From Clostridium pasteurianum BC1 (GTDB taxonomy: Bacteria; Bacillota; Clostridia; Clostridiales; Clostridiaceae): DNA of 64,000 bases. The notes beneath the pieces are model-generated. The model had not been told where the DNA came from. It searched no databases and was given only the letters and a program-made list of their open reading frames with translations. The stretch covers positions 3,224,001 to 3,288,000 of the forward strand of contig NC_021182.1 in the NCBI RefSeq assembly GCF_000389635.1. The letters run 5' to 3'. Made by a program: the position numbers and the translations under genes. Shown piece after piece: positions 54,679 through 62,830 of the stretch. How positions within the stretch are numbered: position 1 is the stretch's first letter; the number at the start of each line of letters is the position of its first letter.

Positions 54679-55449
54679 TTAAGAAACCTCCTCACCGAAG
54701 TCTCTAAGTTTTTTCCCAGTAAGTGTTAAAAATACCTCTTCTAAAGACATATTCTTATCATCCTTTGATACCAATGCTACAAGTTCCTCCTTTGTTCCTG
54801 ACGCAATTATTTTTCCATTATCCATAATTGCTATCCTGCTGCATATAGCCTCAACCTCTTCCATGTAATGACTAGTGTATATAACTGTTGCCCCTTGAGA
54901 ATTTACATACTTTATTTTTTCTAAAATATAATTTCTGGATTGGGGGTCTATGCCAACGGTAGGTTCATCAAATATGAGAAGCTCTGGCTTATGACTTAAG
55001 GCGCAGGCAATATTTAGCCTTCTTTTCATTCCCCCCGAGAAATTTTTAGCAAATCCATTTCTATGCTCAGAAAGTCCCACAAAATCTAATGATTCTTCCA
55101 CTGCATTTTTTAATTGCTTTCCCTTTAAACCATAAAGTCCAGCAAATAGCTCTACATTTTCCCAAGCTTTAAGATTTCCATGTATAGCAAGCTCCTGTGG
55201 AATATACCCTAGCTTCTCCTTTATTTTATTCATTTCTTTTTTATTATCATAATTGAATACGGTAATTTTACCTGTGGTTGGTTTTACCAGAGAACAAATC
55301 ATATTCATAGTGGTACTTTTTCCAGCTCCATTGGGGCCCAAAAGCCCAAATACTTCACCTTTATTTATCTCCAGTGATATATGGTCAACTACTGTTTTAC
55401 TATCATATTTTTTACTTACCTTTTCTAAATTTAATATTGGCAATGCCAT
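54679..55449 (-). CDS. ABC exporter ATP-binding protein
   Basis: 256 residues from ATG behind GGAGGTGG. Walker A GPNGAGKSTT, signature FSGGMKRRL, Walker B LLIFDEPTVGID and H-loop YTSHYM are present. This subfamily powers two-permease ABC-2 exporters. First gene of the exporter operon; a palindrome at 55514 precedes it. Confidence 0.93.
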   Translation of the reverse strand: MALPILNLEKVSKKYDSKTVVDHISLEINKGEVFGLLGPNGAGKSTTMNMICSLVKPTTGKITVFNYDNKKEMNKIKEKLGYIPQELAIHGNLKAWENVELFAGLYGLKGKQLKNAVEESLDFVGLSEHRNGFAKNFSGGMKRRLNIACALSHKPELLIFDEPTVGIDPQSRNYILEKIKYVNSQGATVIYTSHYMEEVEAICSRIAIMDNGKIIASGTKEELVALVSKDDKNMSLEEVFLTLTGKKLRDFGEEVS

Positions 55450-55513
55450 ATTAACCACCTCCATGGTTAAATGTTATCATTTTCTTTTTTTATTTTTAAG
55501 TGCAAAAAGATAT

Positions 55514-55543
55514 AAATAGGTATTACTTTAGTAATACCTATTT
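55514..55543. promoter_or_regulatory. 13-bp perfect palindrome before the ABC exporter operon
   Basis: AAATAGGTATTAC and GTAATACCTATTT are separated by 4 nt, about 65 bp upstream of the ATPase start on the minus strand. A possible regulator-binding site or transcript hairpin. It does not carry a T-run. Confidence 0.5.
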
Positions 55544-55616
55544 AGTCATCTTCAAAAAATAATTAAGTCAGTATGCTAGTATATTTGACTTGTTATCTAT
55601 TTTCATATGCCTTATA

Positions 55617-55801
55617 AACAGAGTTCTTTGTTTCAGGTGGAGTTTTTTTCTCCAGCTGAAACTTAGAAATCGTTATCCAGGGACGTAGCAGCCGTTATCT
55701 CCCACTTTGATAGAAAAGCAGAGAACCAAAATCTTTGATTTTGTGTGAATCGCTTTCACAGAGTGCGATGGGAGTATTACGGATGGTAGTCATCGGATAA
55801 A
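55617..55801 (+). repeat. Structured dispersed repeat, type 1 (copy I)
   Basis: The 5' hairpin pairs TTTGTTTCAG with CTGAAACTTAGAA (GTTTC/GAAAC, where other copies have GCATC/GATGC). The long hairpin has TTATCC/GGATAA, AGGGACGTAG opposite GGTAGTCATC, inner stem CCGTTAT...CTCCCA with TGGGAG...TATTACGG. It has the same 60-nt apical insert as copy A. It lies 32 bp from the stop of the Rpn gene. Confidence 0.85.
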
Positions 55802-55832
55802 AATAATTTCTATATTTAATTGTACTTATATA

Positions 55833-56666
55833 TTATTGTTCATCTTTTAATTTCAATACTTCTTCCTTAGACAATCCTGTCTTTGATACTATTGTATCTA
55901 TATCTAGTACATCCAACAAACTTTTAGCTACATTTTTTATACCTTCTTCTATACCTTCTTCCCTAGCGGTATACAGTTGCTCCTGTTTATCTATAGAGTC
56001 TTTCAGGTCATTCTCATATAATTCTCTTTCATCTTCATCTAGACACATTATATCTAATACTTCTACTGCCCTTTTGATATTTTTATCTTCTTCTAATTCT
56101 TTTGGTATTCTATTTCTGCTGTATTTATAAGCATTATTTAAAAAGGTAATCCATCTATCTAAGGTAGTTTTTATATCCCTTATGTCTTTATCAAATTTCT
56201 TAAGCTCTATAAAATGTAACTCTAATATATCTGAAAACTCTTTTCCTGTTTTTGAATTATAAAGCTTATATTTATTATGATAATCTTCTCCTTCAATATA
56301 GTTAAAATCTAATACATTTATCCCTATAGTCTTATTTAATGCTCCATATCTTCCCTTTTCCTGAAGTTGATCTGAGTATACTTTAGCCCAGTAGTACAAA
56401 GATCTTTTATCATAAAAGATCTGCGGTGCTACTTGAATTTCTATATCATACCACTTACCCTTTTCATCTACTGCTTTAATATCCAGTATTGACATCTTTC
56501 CATGAATATAATTAGATATGTTATAAGGATTTTTTATAGTTATATCCTTTATTTGTTCTTGCTCTGATAATACTGAATTTATAAAAGATATTAATAGTTC
56601 TTTATTCTCTTCACTCCCAAAGAGCTTCTTAAATGCAAAATCTACTTTTGGATTTATTTTACACAT
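55833..56666 (-). CDS. Rpn family (PD-(D/E)XK) recombination-promoting nuclease
   Basis: 277 residues from ATG behind AGGGAGAG. It begins MCKINPKVDFAFKKLFG, the typical start of this transposase-like nuclease family. The PD-(D/E)XK core shows SILDIKAVDEKGKWYDIEIQV. The C-terminal region contains a helix-turn-helix-like SKTGLSKEEVLKL. Rpn proteins cut DNA and promote recombination. The gene is flanked by copies I and J of the structured repeat. Confidence 0.9.
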   Translation of the reverse strand: MCKINPKVDFAFKKLFGSEENKELLISFINSVLSEQEQIKDITIKNPYNISNYIHGKMSILDIKAVDEKGKWYDIEIQVAPQIFYDKRSLYYWAKVYSDQLQEKGRYGALNKTIGINVLDFNYIEGEDYHNKYKLYNSKTGKEFSDILELHFIELKKFDKDIRDIKTTLDRWITFLNNAYKYSRNRIPKELEEDKNIKRAVEVLDIMCLDEDERELYENDLKDSIDKQEQLYTAREEGIEEGIKNVAKSLLDVLDIDTIVSKTGLSKEEVLKLKDEQ

Positions 56667-56851
56667 TATAATCACTCTCCCTGTAAATATCATATTCTCA
56701 TTATAACTTAATATCCTTTATTATAGTCTACATTTAAAAATATTTCTTAAATAAATTCATTGTATTTTATTTATAGGTATTATCATTTATTTTAACTATT
56801 TCTATAGAAATAAAGAACTTGGAATTTTATTTCCAAGTTCTTTATTCTTAA

Positions 56852-56961
56852 TTTATCCGATAACTAGTCGCTGTATCACTCCCCCGTCTACAAGGTGGAG
56901 ATAACAGCGACACGTTACTGGATAATTCATCTAAACTCCCAATGAGTAAGATTCATTGATA
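56852..56961 (-). repeat. Structured dispersed repeat, type 2 (copy J), minus strand
   Basis: On the minus strand: TATCAATGAATCTTACTCAT, a shortened 5' hairpin (ACTCATTGGGAGT), TTATCC, AGTAACGTG, TCGCTGT/ACAGCGA, CTAGTTATC and GGATAA. It lies between the Rpn start and the NiaX-like gene, 30 bp from the latter's stop. Confidence 0.85.
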
Positions 56962-56991
56962 ATTGTATTTAAATTAAGTTTACCTAGCTTC

Positions 56992-57498
56992 TTATGAGAA
57001 GGCCTTCGTTAACTTTATTCTTAATGCCCTCTCAATAGCCCCCACTAATATAACTGTTATAACTCCATCGACAAAATGATGTGCAACTGTTCCTATACCA
57101 ACTATATATAATGCATTAGCCGCTGTAAAACCAAATGGAATTACTATTAGGGCTTCAAGAATTGCGTGAATTGGTGCTGTAAATACTATAACCTTTTTAA
57201 ATGACATACCTCTCCTTATTAAAAGTGCTCCAGCTAGTCCAACAAAAGTATGCGTAAAAGCTCTTGCAGCTATTACTGCTGGTGATGTAATTAAGAAGCC
57301 TAGAGCAGAACCAATCCCAACAACCACAGCGACTTCAGGAGCTATGAGCATTGCCAAGAACATTGGTACATGAGAAGCAAGAGTAGCTGAAAAAGGTGGT
57401 ATTTGAATTTTTAAAAATGGCCCAAATACTATGGGAATTATGATTGCTAATGCGGTTAATAAACTCGTAACCGTCAATTTTTTAACATTATTTTTCAT
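56992..57498 (-). CDS. ECF transporter S component (probable niacin, NiaX-like)
   Basis: 168 residues from ATG behind GAGGTG. Six membrane helices; LASHVPMFLAMLIAPEVAVVVGIGSALGFLI is typical of the NiaX/YdcA group of substrate-binding ECF subunits. It would pair with the shared EcfA/EcfT module encoded elsewhere. A nested palindrome just upstream could be its repressor site. Niacin as substrate is inferred from similarity. Confidence 0.75.
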   Translation of the reverse strand: MKNNVKKLTVTSLLTALAIIIPIVFGPFLKIQIPPFSATLASHVPMFLAMLIAPEVAVVVGIGSALGFLITSPAVIAARAFTHTFVGLAGALLIRRGMSFKKVIVFTAPIHAILEALIVIPFGFTAANALYIVGIGTVAHHFVDGVITVILVGAIERALRIKLTKAFS

Positions 57499-57514
57499 TA
57501 TTTTACACCTCGAA

Positions 57515-57540
57515 TATACTATTGTATATACAGAAGTATA
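57515..57540 (-). promoter_or_regulatory. Nested palindrome upstream of the ECF gene
   Basis: TATACT and AGTATA flank the 10-bp perfect palindrome TGTATATACA with two-base spacers. It sits 17 bp before the ATG, so a bound repressor would overlap the transcript start. NiaR-type regulation is a guess. Confidence 0.5.
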
Positions 57541-57581
57541 CATGAAAAGTTCACAATTGTAAATAGCGGTTAATATATCAC

Positions 57582-59261
57582 TTAAAAATAAAATATATTA
57601 TCTACATTATTCTCATCAAAAATTACATATTTTGTTTGCCTATCAATTTTACTTTCTACTTTATATTTTAATATATCTATATCAAATTTTTCTATGTGAA
57701 AATTTTGTTCTTTAGAAAATATGTTATCTTTCTTTAATTTATTTCTAATCTCTTTTTCCACAGCTTTATCAATATCTCTATTTAAAAATGTCGGAAGCCA
57801 TTTTTTCTTATTGAATTTTAAATAATCAAATTTTATTATTTCACTTATATCACTATTATCTCCAACTAGTTCTTCTTCATTATATTCTAGAAACACTTTA
57901 TAATAATCTGAAGATGATATATTTCTATCAAAATATCCTTTTTCCTTAAAAAAGTTTCCAAGAGAAAAATAAAAGTCAAAGGGTTTTTCAAATTTCGATA
58001 CAAAATATTTAAGTATATTTCCAAACTTTTCGGAATTGTAATATTTATCCACCATGGCTTCTACTCTTTTAAGTTTCAGTATTTCTTCATAGCTTAAACA
58101 GTCTGTCTTAAGTATTTCATAAGGTGCATAGGGTGAATACACCATCCCCCATTCTTCAGCTTCATATCTCATAGCAGATCCCTTTAACAGTTTTAAAAAT
58201 CCCAGTTGAATTTCTTCTGGCCTTATTGAATAGAGGTCATTAAAAGACTTCCTAAACCTTTCATAATTTTCTCCTGGAAGCCCTGCAATTAAGTCTAAAT
58301 GCTGTTTTATATTTCTATTCTTCTGAAGCTTTAAAACCTTTTCCTTTATATCTTTAAATTTAATATTTCTATTTATATTTTTAAGTATATCATCATTTGT
58401 GGTCTGCACTCCTATTTCCAGCTGTATCCTCCCTTTAGGTGCAGTTTTTAAAAGTTCTATTTCTTCATCCTTTAATATGTCTGCTGATATTTCAAAGTGA
58501 AAGGTTGCATCTGCATGGGCGTTAATTAGAAAATTCCATATTTCCATTGAAAATTTATGATTACAATTAAAGGTTCTATCCACAAATTTTATAAGTTTTA
58601 CTCCTTTATCTATAAAAAACTGTAGTTCTCTCTTCACTCTATCTACATTTAGAAATCTCACTCCATTACTGATAGAGGATAAACAGTATTTGCAATTAAA
58701 TGGACATCCTCTGGAACTTTCATAATAAACTATTTTATTTTTCAAATTGTCATCTTCTCTATAGGGAAATACCACTTCATCGAAATTCATAAGTGATCTT
58801 TCTCCGCCATATATAATTTTATTATCTACTTTTTGATATAAACCTTTGATATTTGAGGCTTCTTGATAATCCTTTTTATTTATTCTCCACTGTATAAATT
58901 CCCTATATACAGCCTCTCCTTCCCCTTCAATAAGATAGTCCCCTGAATTATGAAGGAGAAATTTCTCAGCATCATAAGAGACTTCTGGTCCACCATATAA
59001 TATCTCTATTTTACTATTTAAGGTTTTTATTAAATTTGCAAGCTTTTTTACATATTCTATATTCCATATATAGCAAGAAAAGGCCACAATATCTGGATTT
59101 TCAGTTATTATATTTTCAAACACCTTTTCTATTCTATCATTAATAGAAAACTCTTTTACTTTACATTTATAATCCATATCTACAGTGTATTCTTTTAAAT
59201 ACCTTACTGCTAAATTGCTATGTATATATTTAGAATTAATTGCTGCTAATAATATCTCCAA
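57582..59261 (-). CDS. B12-binding domain radical SAM protein (DUF4080)
   Basis: 559 residues from TTG behind GGGAG. The N-terminal 135 residues form a B12-binding (Rossmann) domain. The radical SAM cluster motif is CPFNCKYC near residue 195. The C-terminal DUF4080 region follows. Such proteins use SAM and cobalamin to methylate or rearrange unknown substrates. It overlaps the upstream methyltransferase-like gene by 26 bp, so they are co-expressed. Confidence 0.9.
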   Translation of the reverse strand: MEILLAAINSKYIHSNLAVRYLKEYTVDMDYKCKVKEFSINDRIEKVFENIITENPDIVAFSCYIWNIEYVKKLANLIKTLNSKIEILYGGPEVSYDAEKFLLHNSGDYLIEGEGEAVYREFIQWRINKKDYQEASNIKGLYQKVDNKIIYGGERSLMNFDEVVFPYREDDNLKNKIVYYESSRGCPFNCKYCLSSISNGVRFLNVDRVKRELQFFIDKGVKLIKFVDRTFNCNHKFSMEIWNFLINAHADATFHFEISADILKDEEIELLKTAPKGRIQLEIGVQTTNDDILKNINRNIKFKDIKEKVLKLQKNRNIKQHLDLIAGLPGENYERFRKSFNDLYSIRPEEIQLGFLKLLKGSAMRYEAEEWGMVYSPYAPYEILKTDCLSYEEILKLKRVEAMVDKYYNSEKFGNILKYFVSKFEKPFDFYFSLGNFFKEKGYFDRNISSSDYYKVFLEYNEEELVGDNSDISEIIKFDYLKFNKKKWLPTFLNRDIDKAVEKEIRNKLKKDNIFSKEQNFHIEKFDIDILKYKVESKIDRQTKYVIFDENNVDNIFYF

Positions 59262-59772
59262 TTAAAAAACTCCCTTTCTTTTGCGCCTTTATATAGTATA
59301 TATTATCAGAGCATTTTAAATCAATTATATTAAAATAAGATTGCAAAAGCCTACCAGTATTTTTGCAGGAAGCATCTATTAATGGATTTCTGGCATTTAT
59401 TGGCACCACTTTATATTTTCTATTTGGAACAAATACCTTAAGCTTCATAGAAATACTTTTAAATCTGGGTTTATCTACATCCCATAAATATAATATTCCA
59501 TCCTTTCTTATATACTCAGAAATTTCTTTAAAAAAATTTAACTTGGATCTTTTAGTTTTAAATTCTAGCAACGAAAAAAATACTACACAACTGTCATAAT
59601 AATTTTTTTCTATTCTATTTTTGTCTACATTTCCATTTATATAATCAATAGTTATATTGTCATCTATATTTTTACAAAGATCATAGACAATACCATTATT
59701 TTCAAAACCTATATCCAATACATTACCTATAAATACTTCTTTTTCCAAATTAATAAATATCTCTTTACCCAT
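59236..59772 (-). CDS. Methyltransferase-fold protein with altered SAM motif
   Basis: 178 residues from ATG behind AGGGTGTG. The layout is that of a class I methyltransferase: beta-1 VLDIGF, then TIDYING, SCVVFFSLLEFKTK and DGILYLWDVDKP. Motif I reads VLDIGFENNG, lacking the usual GxGxG, so SAM binding is uncertain. It is translationally linked to the B12 radical SAM gene, suggesting a common pathway. Confidence 0.7.
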   Translation of the reverse strand: MGKEIFINLEKEVFIGNVLDIGFENNGIVYDLCKNIDDNITIDYINGNVDKNRIEKNYYDSCVVFFSLLEFKTKRSKLNFFKEISEYIRKDGILYLWDVDKPRFKSISMKLKVFVPNRKYKVVPINARNPLIDASCKNTGRLLQSYFNIIDLKCSDNIYYIKAQKKGSFLIGDIISSN

Positions 59773-59816
59773 AAAACTCACACCCTTTAAATACGTATTT
59801 AAATAATAAATTCTAC

Positions 59817-59860
59817 AAAAAATAAATAATTCCTCCAATTAATGGAAGAACTATTTATTT
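59817..59860 (-). terminator. Terminator of the phospholipase-like gene
   Basis: AAATAAATAGTTCTTCCATT pairs, with wobbles, with AATGGAGGAATTATTTATTT-like bases (minus strand AATTGGAGGAATTATT). It ends in TTTTTTG on the minus strand and lies 70 bp past the stop at 59929. Confidence 0.6.
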
Positions 59861-59928
59861 AAATTTTATTTACATTCAGATACGATAGCTAAGCACTACA
59901 TAATAAGTTAGTTATTTTCTCTTTAAAA

Positions 59929-60663
59929 TTATTTGTTGAATTCATCCAGTGAAATTATATTGTTTACGCAGAGTTCATTGTAAAAATCTATCATAAACCC
60001 AGCAGTAGTCCTCTCAGCTTCCACAATAATAACGTTAGTAATACTTCTATATCTTTTTTCTACGTCAAGTATATTTTGAAATTTCGTATAGGTATTATTT
60101 GACATTAAAGCATTAGCTTTAATATATTTATCTATAGATCCATACCTTTTACTTTCTGTTCCCTCTTCAAAACTATAGCCACTTACCACCTTTTTTAAAA
60201 TCCACATTTCAAAAGCTCTGTGGCTTTTTAAAAGGTTATTATTTACATGTTGTGGTACGGTTGTATCCTGAATCAAATGGCAGGCTGCTCCAAAATAAAA
60301 TAATGCCCTTGATCTATCACCAGCTTTAGCATAATTTATTGACATTCTATAATATTTCTTACATTCCGTTAAAGCGTTTGAAAATCCATACAAACCTTTC
60401 TCCTGTGAAAAATGATAAAAATGATTTGTACTCTTGAAATCCTGATCAGCCCAAGTTACTCCTTCATTTAATTCTTTTAAATATTTCATAAAGAACCTGT
60501 AAATTTCATCATTTCCTTCATGCTTAATAATTTCAATTGCCTTTATATTTATATATTTATGAACGGTACAATAAGTCTTTATTAATAATTTTTTTATAGG
60601 ATTTACAGTGGCCATAACACCTCTAACCGCTTTACCATAATTTTTTTCAATTGCTCTTTGCAT
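59929..60663 (-). CDS. Zinc-dependent phospholipase C-like protein, no signal peptide
   Basis: 244 residues from ATG behind GGGGATTG. Conserved zinc-site residues of the alpha-toxin/PC-PLC family are present: CTVHKYIN, WADQDFKSTNHFYHF, ACHLIQDTTVPQHVNN and HRAFEMWI. The extracellular members have a signal peptide and a mature N-terminal Trp as zinc ligand. Neither is found here, so it is probably cytoplasmic or inactive as a toxin. Its role is unknown. Confidence 0.85.
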   Translation of the reverse strand: MQRAIEKNYGKAVRGVMATVNPIKKLLIKTYCTVHKYINIKAIEIIKHEGNDEIYRFFMKYLKELNEGVTWADQDFKSTNHFYHFSQEKGLYGFSNALTECKKYYRMSINYAKAGDRSRALFYFGAACHLIQDTTVPQHVNNNLLKSHRAFEMWILKKVVSGYSFEEGTESKRYGSIDKYIKANALMSNNTYTKFQNILDVEKRYRSITNVIIVEAERTTAGFMIDFYNELCVNNIISLDEFNK

Positions 60664-60687
60664 ATTCAATCCCCTATTTTCTATTTT

Positions 60688-60703
60688 TAGTCATCGGATA
60701 AAT
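60688..60703 (+). repeat. Relic of the structured repeat (copy K)
   Basis: TAGTCATCGGATAAAT is the last 16 bp of a type 1 element in plus orientation. It ends 3 bp from the stop of the gene at 60706, the same placement as full copies D, F and G. Confidence 0.6.
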
Positions 60704-60705
60704 TA

Positions 60706-62025
60706 TTACTTCTTTTTAGATGACTTATTTACTTTTCCCATTAATAATACTCCAATTATTCCTATTAATACAACTGCTATTAATACATATATGATATAAC
60801 TGTGTAAAATTTTCCTCTCTATAGCTCCTTTATTAGCTACAGATATCAAATATCCTTCTTTTGAATCCAACACAATAAGTCCACTATTTGTAAACTTCAT
60901 GCTACTTACATGAGAGTTTTTTGAAAAATCCATAAGCTTTGTACATATATTTTTCTTATTTATAAAGTATATTGAATTATCTTTACTGTCATAAAAATAT
61001 ATATCATCCTTTTCATTAAGTAATCCCTTGGAATCCACTGCAAGAGCACCTAATGAAGAAAGCGATTTATGCTGATATAAAGGTGCAGGAGGATTAGTAG
61101 TTGGATGCTTATCTAAAATAAAATCAACTCTTGTATTGTTTAAACCCTTAAATTTAGGAGAATCTACAGGATCTCCACCACTATAGTCTGGCCATCCATA
61201 CCATTTTCCCTTTTCTATTGAATATATATAATCAGAATCTCCCTTTATAGGTCTAAATCCTCTATCTTCCATTCCACCTACATCTGCAATTAGTTTTCCC
61301 TCACTATTAAAATCCATTCCACTTATATTTCTTATTCCATAAGCATAAGTTTCGGAAGCTTTTGTTTTAAAATTATATATGATAACAGAGGCATTTCCCG
61401 GAAAATGTTCAGGAACAATTTGTCCTTTAAAACTATTGGTGTTACTTGGCTCAAAAGCTCCAGTTTTATTATTCCCAAAATTTTGTCCTTTAAGCGTTAT
61501 GGATTTAGGTGTTATATCATGATAAAAGGGATTATCCTTAACCCATGTATTGTCACTACCAACTACACCGGAATTGGTTGCAGCACCTATGGATGCATAT
61601 AAATAGCCATTATATATTTTTATTTCTATATCCTTATAATCACCAAAATTAGGCAAATCATTAATTAATTCTTCTTGTTTTCTATTTTGTAAATCATAAC
61701 AGTATATATCATTTTTAGAGGTATAATAAATTTTCCCGCCATAATATTCTATATTATCTATATTTAAATTGTTATCTTTAAATATATTATAACTTTTACC
61801 ACTACTATTTACAAATTGAATTCTATTACTAAATGCTATGTAAAAATTTCCATTATTGTCTTCAGCAACATCTTTAGCTGAAATTAATCCTTTAAATTTT
61901 AAGACAGCTTCTTTCCCCTCTTCACTTATATTAATTTTATAGCTTTTATAGAATTTATTAGCTAGTACACTTACAGAAAAGATCATAACAATAACTATAA
62001 CTATGGCGCCTAATATTTTCTTCAT
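60706..62025 (-). CDS. Sorbosone/PQQ-glucose dehydrogenase-like beta-propeller, membrane anchored
   Basis: 439 residues. An N-terminal helix (about 4-23) and a C-terminal helix (about 408-430) flank a beta-propeller. Landmarks are EHFPGNASVIIYN, AYGIRNISGMDFNSEGKL, DVGGMEDRGFRPIKGDSDYI and WYGWPDYSGG, which are sorbosone dehydrogenase-type motifs. No clear PQQ partner or electron acceptor is near. It is probably at the outer membrane face, substrate unknown. AGGAGGAG precedes the ATG. Confidence 0.8.
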   Translation of the reverse strand: MKKILGAIVIVIVMIFSVSVLANKFYKSYKINISEEGKEAVLKFKGLISAKDVAEDNNGNFYIAFSNRIQFVNSSGKSYNIFKDNNLNIDNIEYYGGKIYYTSKNDIYCYDLQNRKQEELINDLPNFGDYKDIEIKIYNGYLYASIGAATNSGVVGSDNTWVKDNPFYHDITPKSITLKGQNFGNNKTGAFEPSNTNSFKGQIVPEHFPGNASVIIYNFKTKASETYAYGIRNISGMDFNSEGKLIADVGGMEDRGFRPIKGDSDYIYSIEKGKWYGWPDYSGGDPVDSPKFKGLNNTRVDFILDKHPTTNPPAPLYQHKSLSSLGALAVDSKGLLNEKDDIYFYDSKDNSIYFINKKNICTKLMDFSKNSHVSSMKFTNSGLIVLDSKEGYLISVANKGAIERKILHSYIIYVLIAVVLIGIIGVLLMGKVNKSSKKK

Positions 62026-62040
62026 ATTCTCCTCCTAAAT

Positions 62041-62082
62041 AAAAAAGTCCTGGTATCTAATTTATATTAATTAAATACCAGG
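62041..62082 (-). terminator. Terminator of the rubrerythrin-like gene
   Basis: On the minus strand CCTGGTATTTAATT pairs with AATTAGATACCAGG and is followed by ACTTTTTT. It lies 15 bp past the stop at 62097. Confidence 0.8.
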
Positions 62083-62096
62083 ATATGCATGAAATT

Positions 62097-62657
62097 CTAT
62101 TTAGATGTTAATATAATATGTTCTTTTTCAACCTGACAAAGTGCTTCAAATATGTTAGTTACAGTTTTATCTTTAATTTCCCCTTTATATTTATCATAAT
62201 AAGTTACAGCATGCTTTTCTCTAATTGCTGCTGCCCCTAAAAGAGCCTTATCCGTATTATATTTATCATAATTCATTTCAGTTAATTTAGGGAACTCACT
62301 AAATCCACCTATTCTAAAATGAATTTTTGCATGAAGCATTTCAATTTTACTTAATGCAGTAAAAATTTCCTTTACTTCACTACTTTCAGCCATTTCAGAA
62401 GCTTTTTTATAAAAATCTCCATTAAAAATTTCAAGCTTAACAGCATGGTCTATAATTCTCAGTGCATTTTTATCTAGTAATTTACTATCAACATTATAAG
62501 TTTCTCCATTATTACTTAAATAAATTTCACTTACCCCACAAAATGGACAGTATATTATTCTATCTTCCTTATTTTTTTCTAAAAATGCGGAACTATTAAT
62601 GTAAAAATTTTTTTCATTAATATCCATTCCACAAACCATACATTTTATTCTATTCAC
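62097..62657 (-). CDS. Rubrerythrin-like ferritin-fold protein with N-terminal zinc ribbon
   Basis: 186 residues from GTG behind GGGGGTG. The N-terminal part has CMVCGM and CPFCGVSE, a four-Cys zinc or iron ribbon. The rest is a four-helix ferritin-like domain with Glu/His ligands in LEIFNGDFYKKA, IEMLHAKIHF, REKHAVTYY and VEKEHIILTS. In rubrerythrins the rubredoxin domain is C-terminal; here it is N-terminal (reverse-rubrerythrin order). It likely protects against peroxide. Confidence 0.8.
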   Translation of the reverse strand: MNRIKCMVCGMDINEKNFYINSSAFLEKNKEDRIIYCPFCGVSEIYLSNNGETYNVDSKLLDKNALRIIDHAVKLEIFNGDFYKKASEMAESSEVKEIFTALSKIEMLHAKIHFRIGGFSEFPKLTEMNYDKYNTDKALLGAAAIREKHAVTYYDKYKGEIKDKTVTNIFEALCQVEKEHIILTSK

Positions 62658-62734
62658 CTTTGCACCCCCGCATTTAATTTTTTCTAAAAAATTATTTTTA
62701 TATGCACCTTATATTTTAAAACAAATTTCTCAAT

Positions 62735-62771
62735 AAAACAAAGCCGCTTGAAAAATAGCAGCTTTGTTTTA
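62735..62771. terminator. Bidirectional terminator
   Basis: AAAACAAAGC-CGCT pairs with AGC-A-GCTTTGTTTT, between the genes at 62097 and 62831. T-runs occur on both strands. Confidence 0.75.
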
Positions 62772-62830
62772 GTTTAACATTTTAAATTTTTTAAAACTAA
62801 GTACAATTCAAATAAAGTATTACTTAATCT

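Noticed and set aside
19168-57000. CRISPR array or integron attC sites as explanation of the repeats
   Set aside because: The repeats are far apart, longer than CRISPR repeats, have no spacers, and lack attC core sites (RYYYAAC/GTTRRRY); no cas or integrase gene is near.
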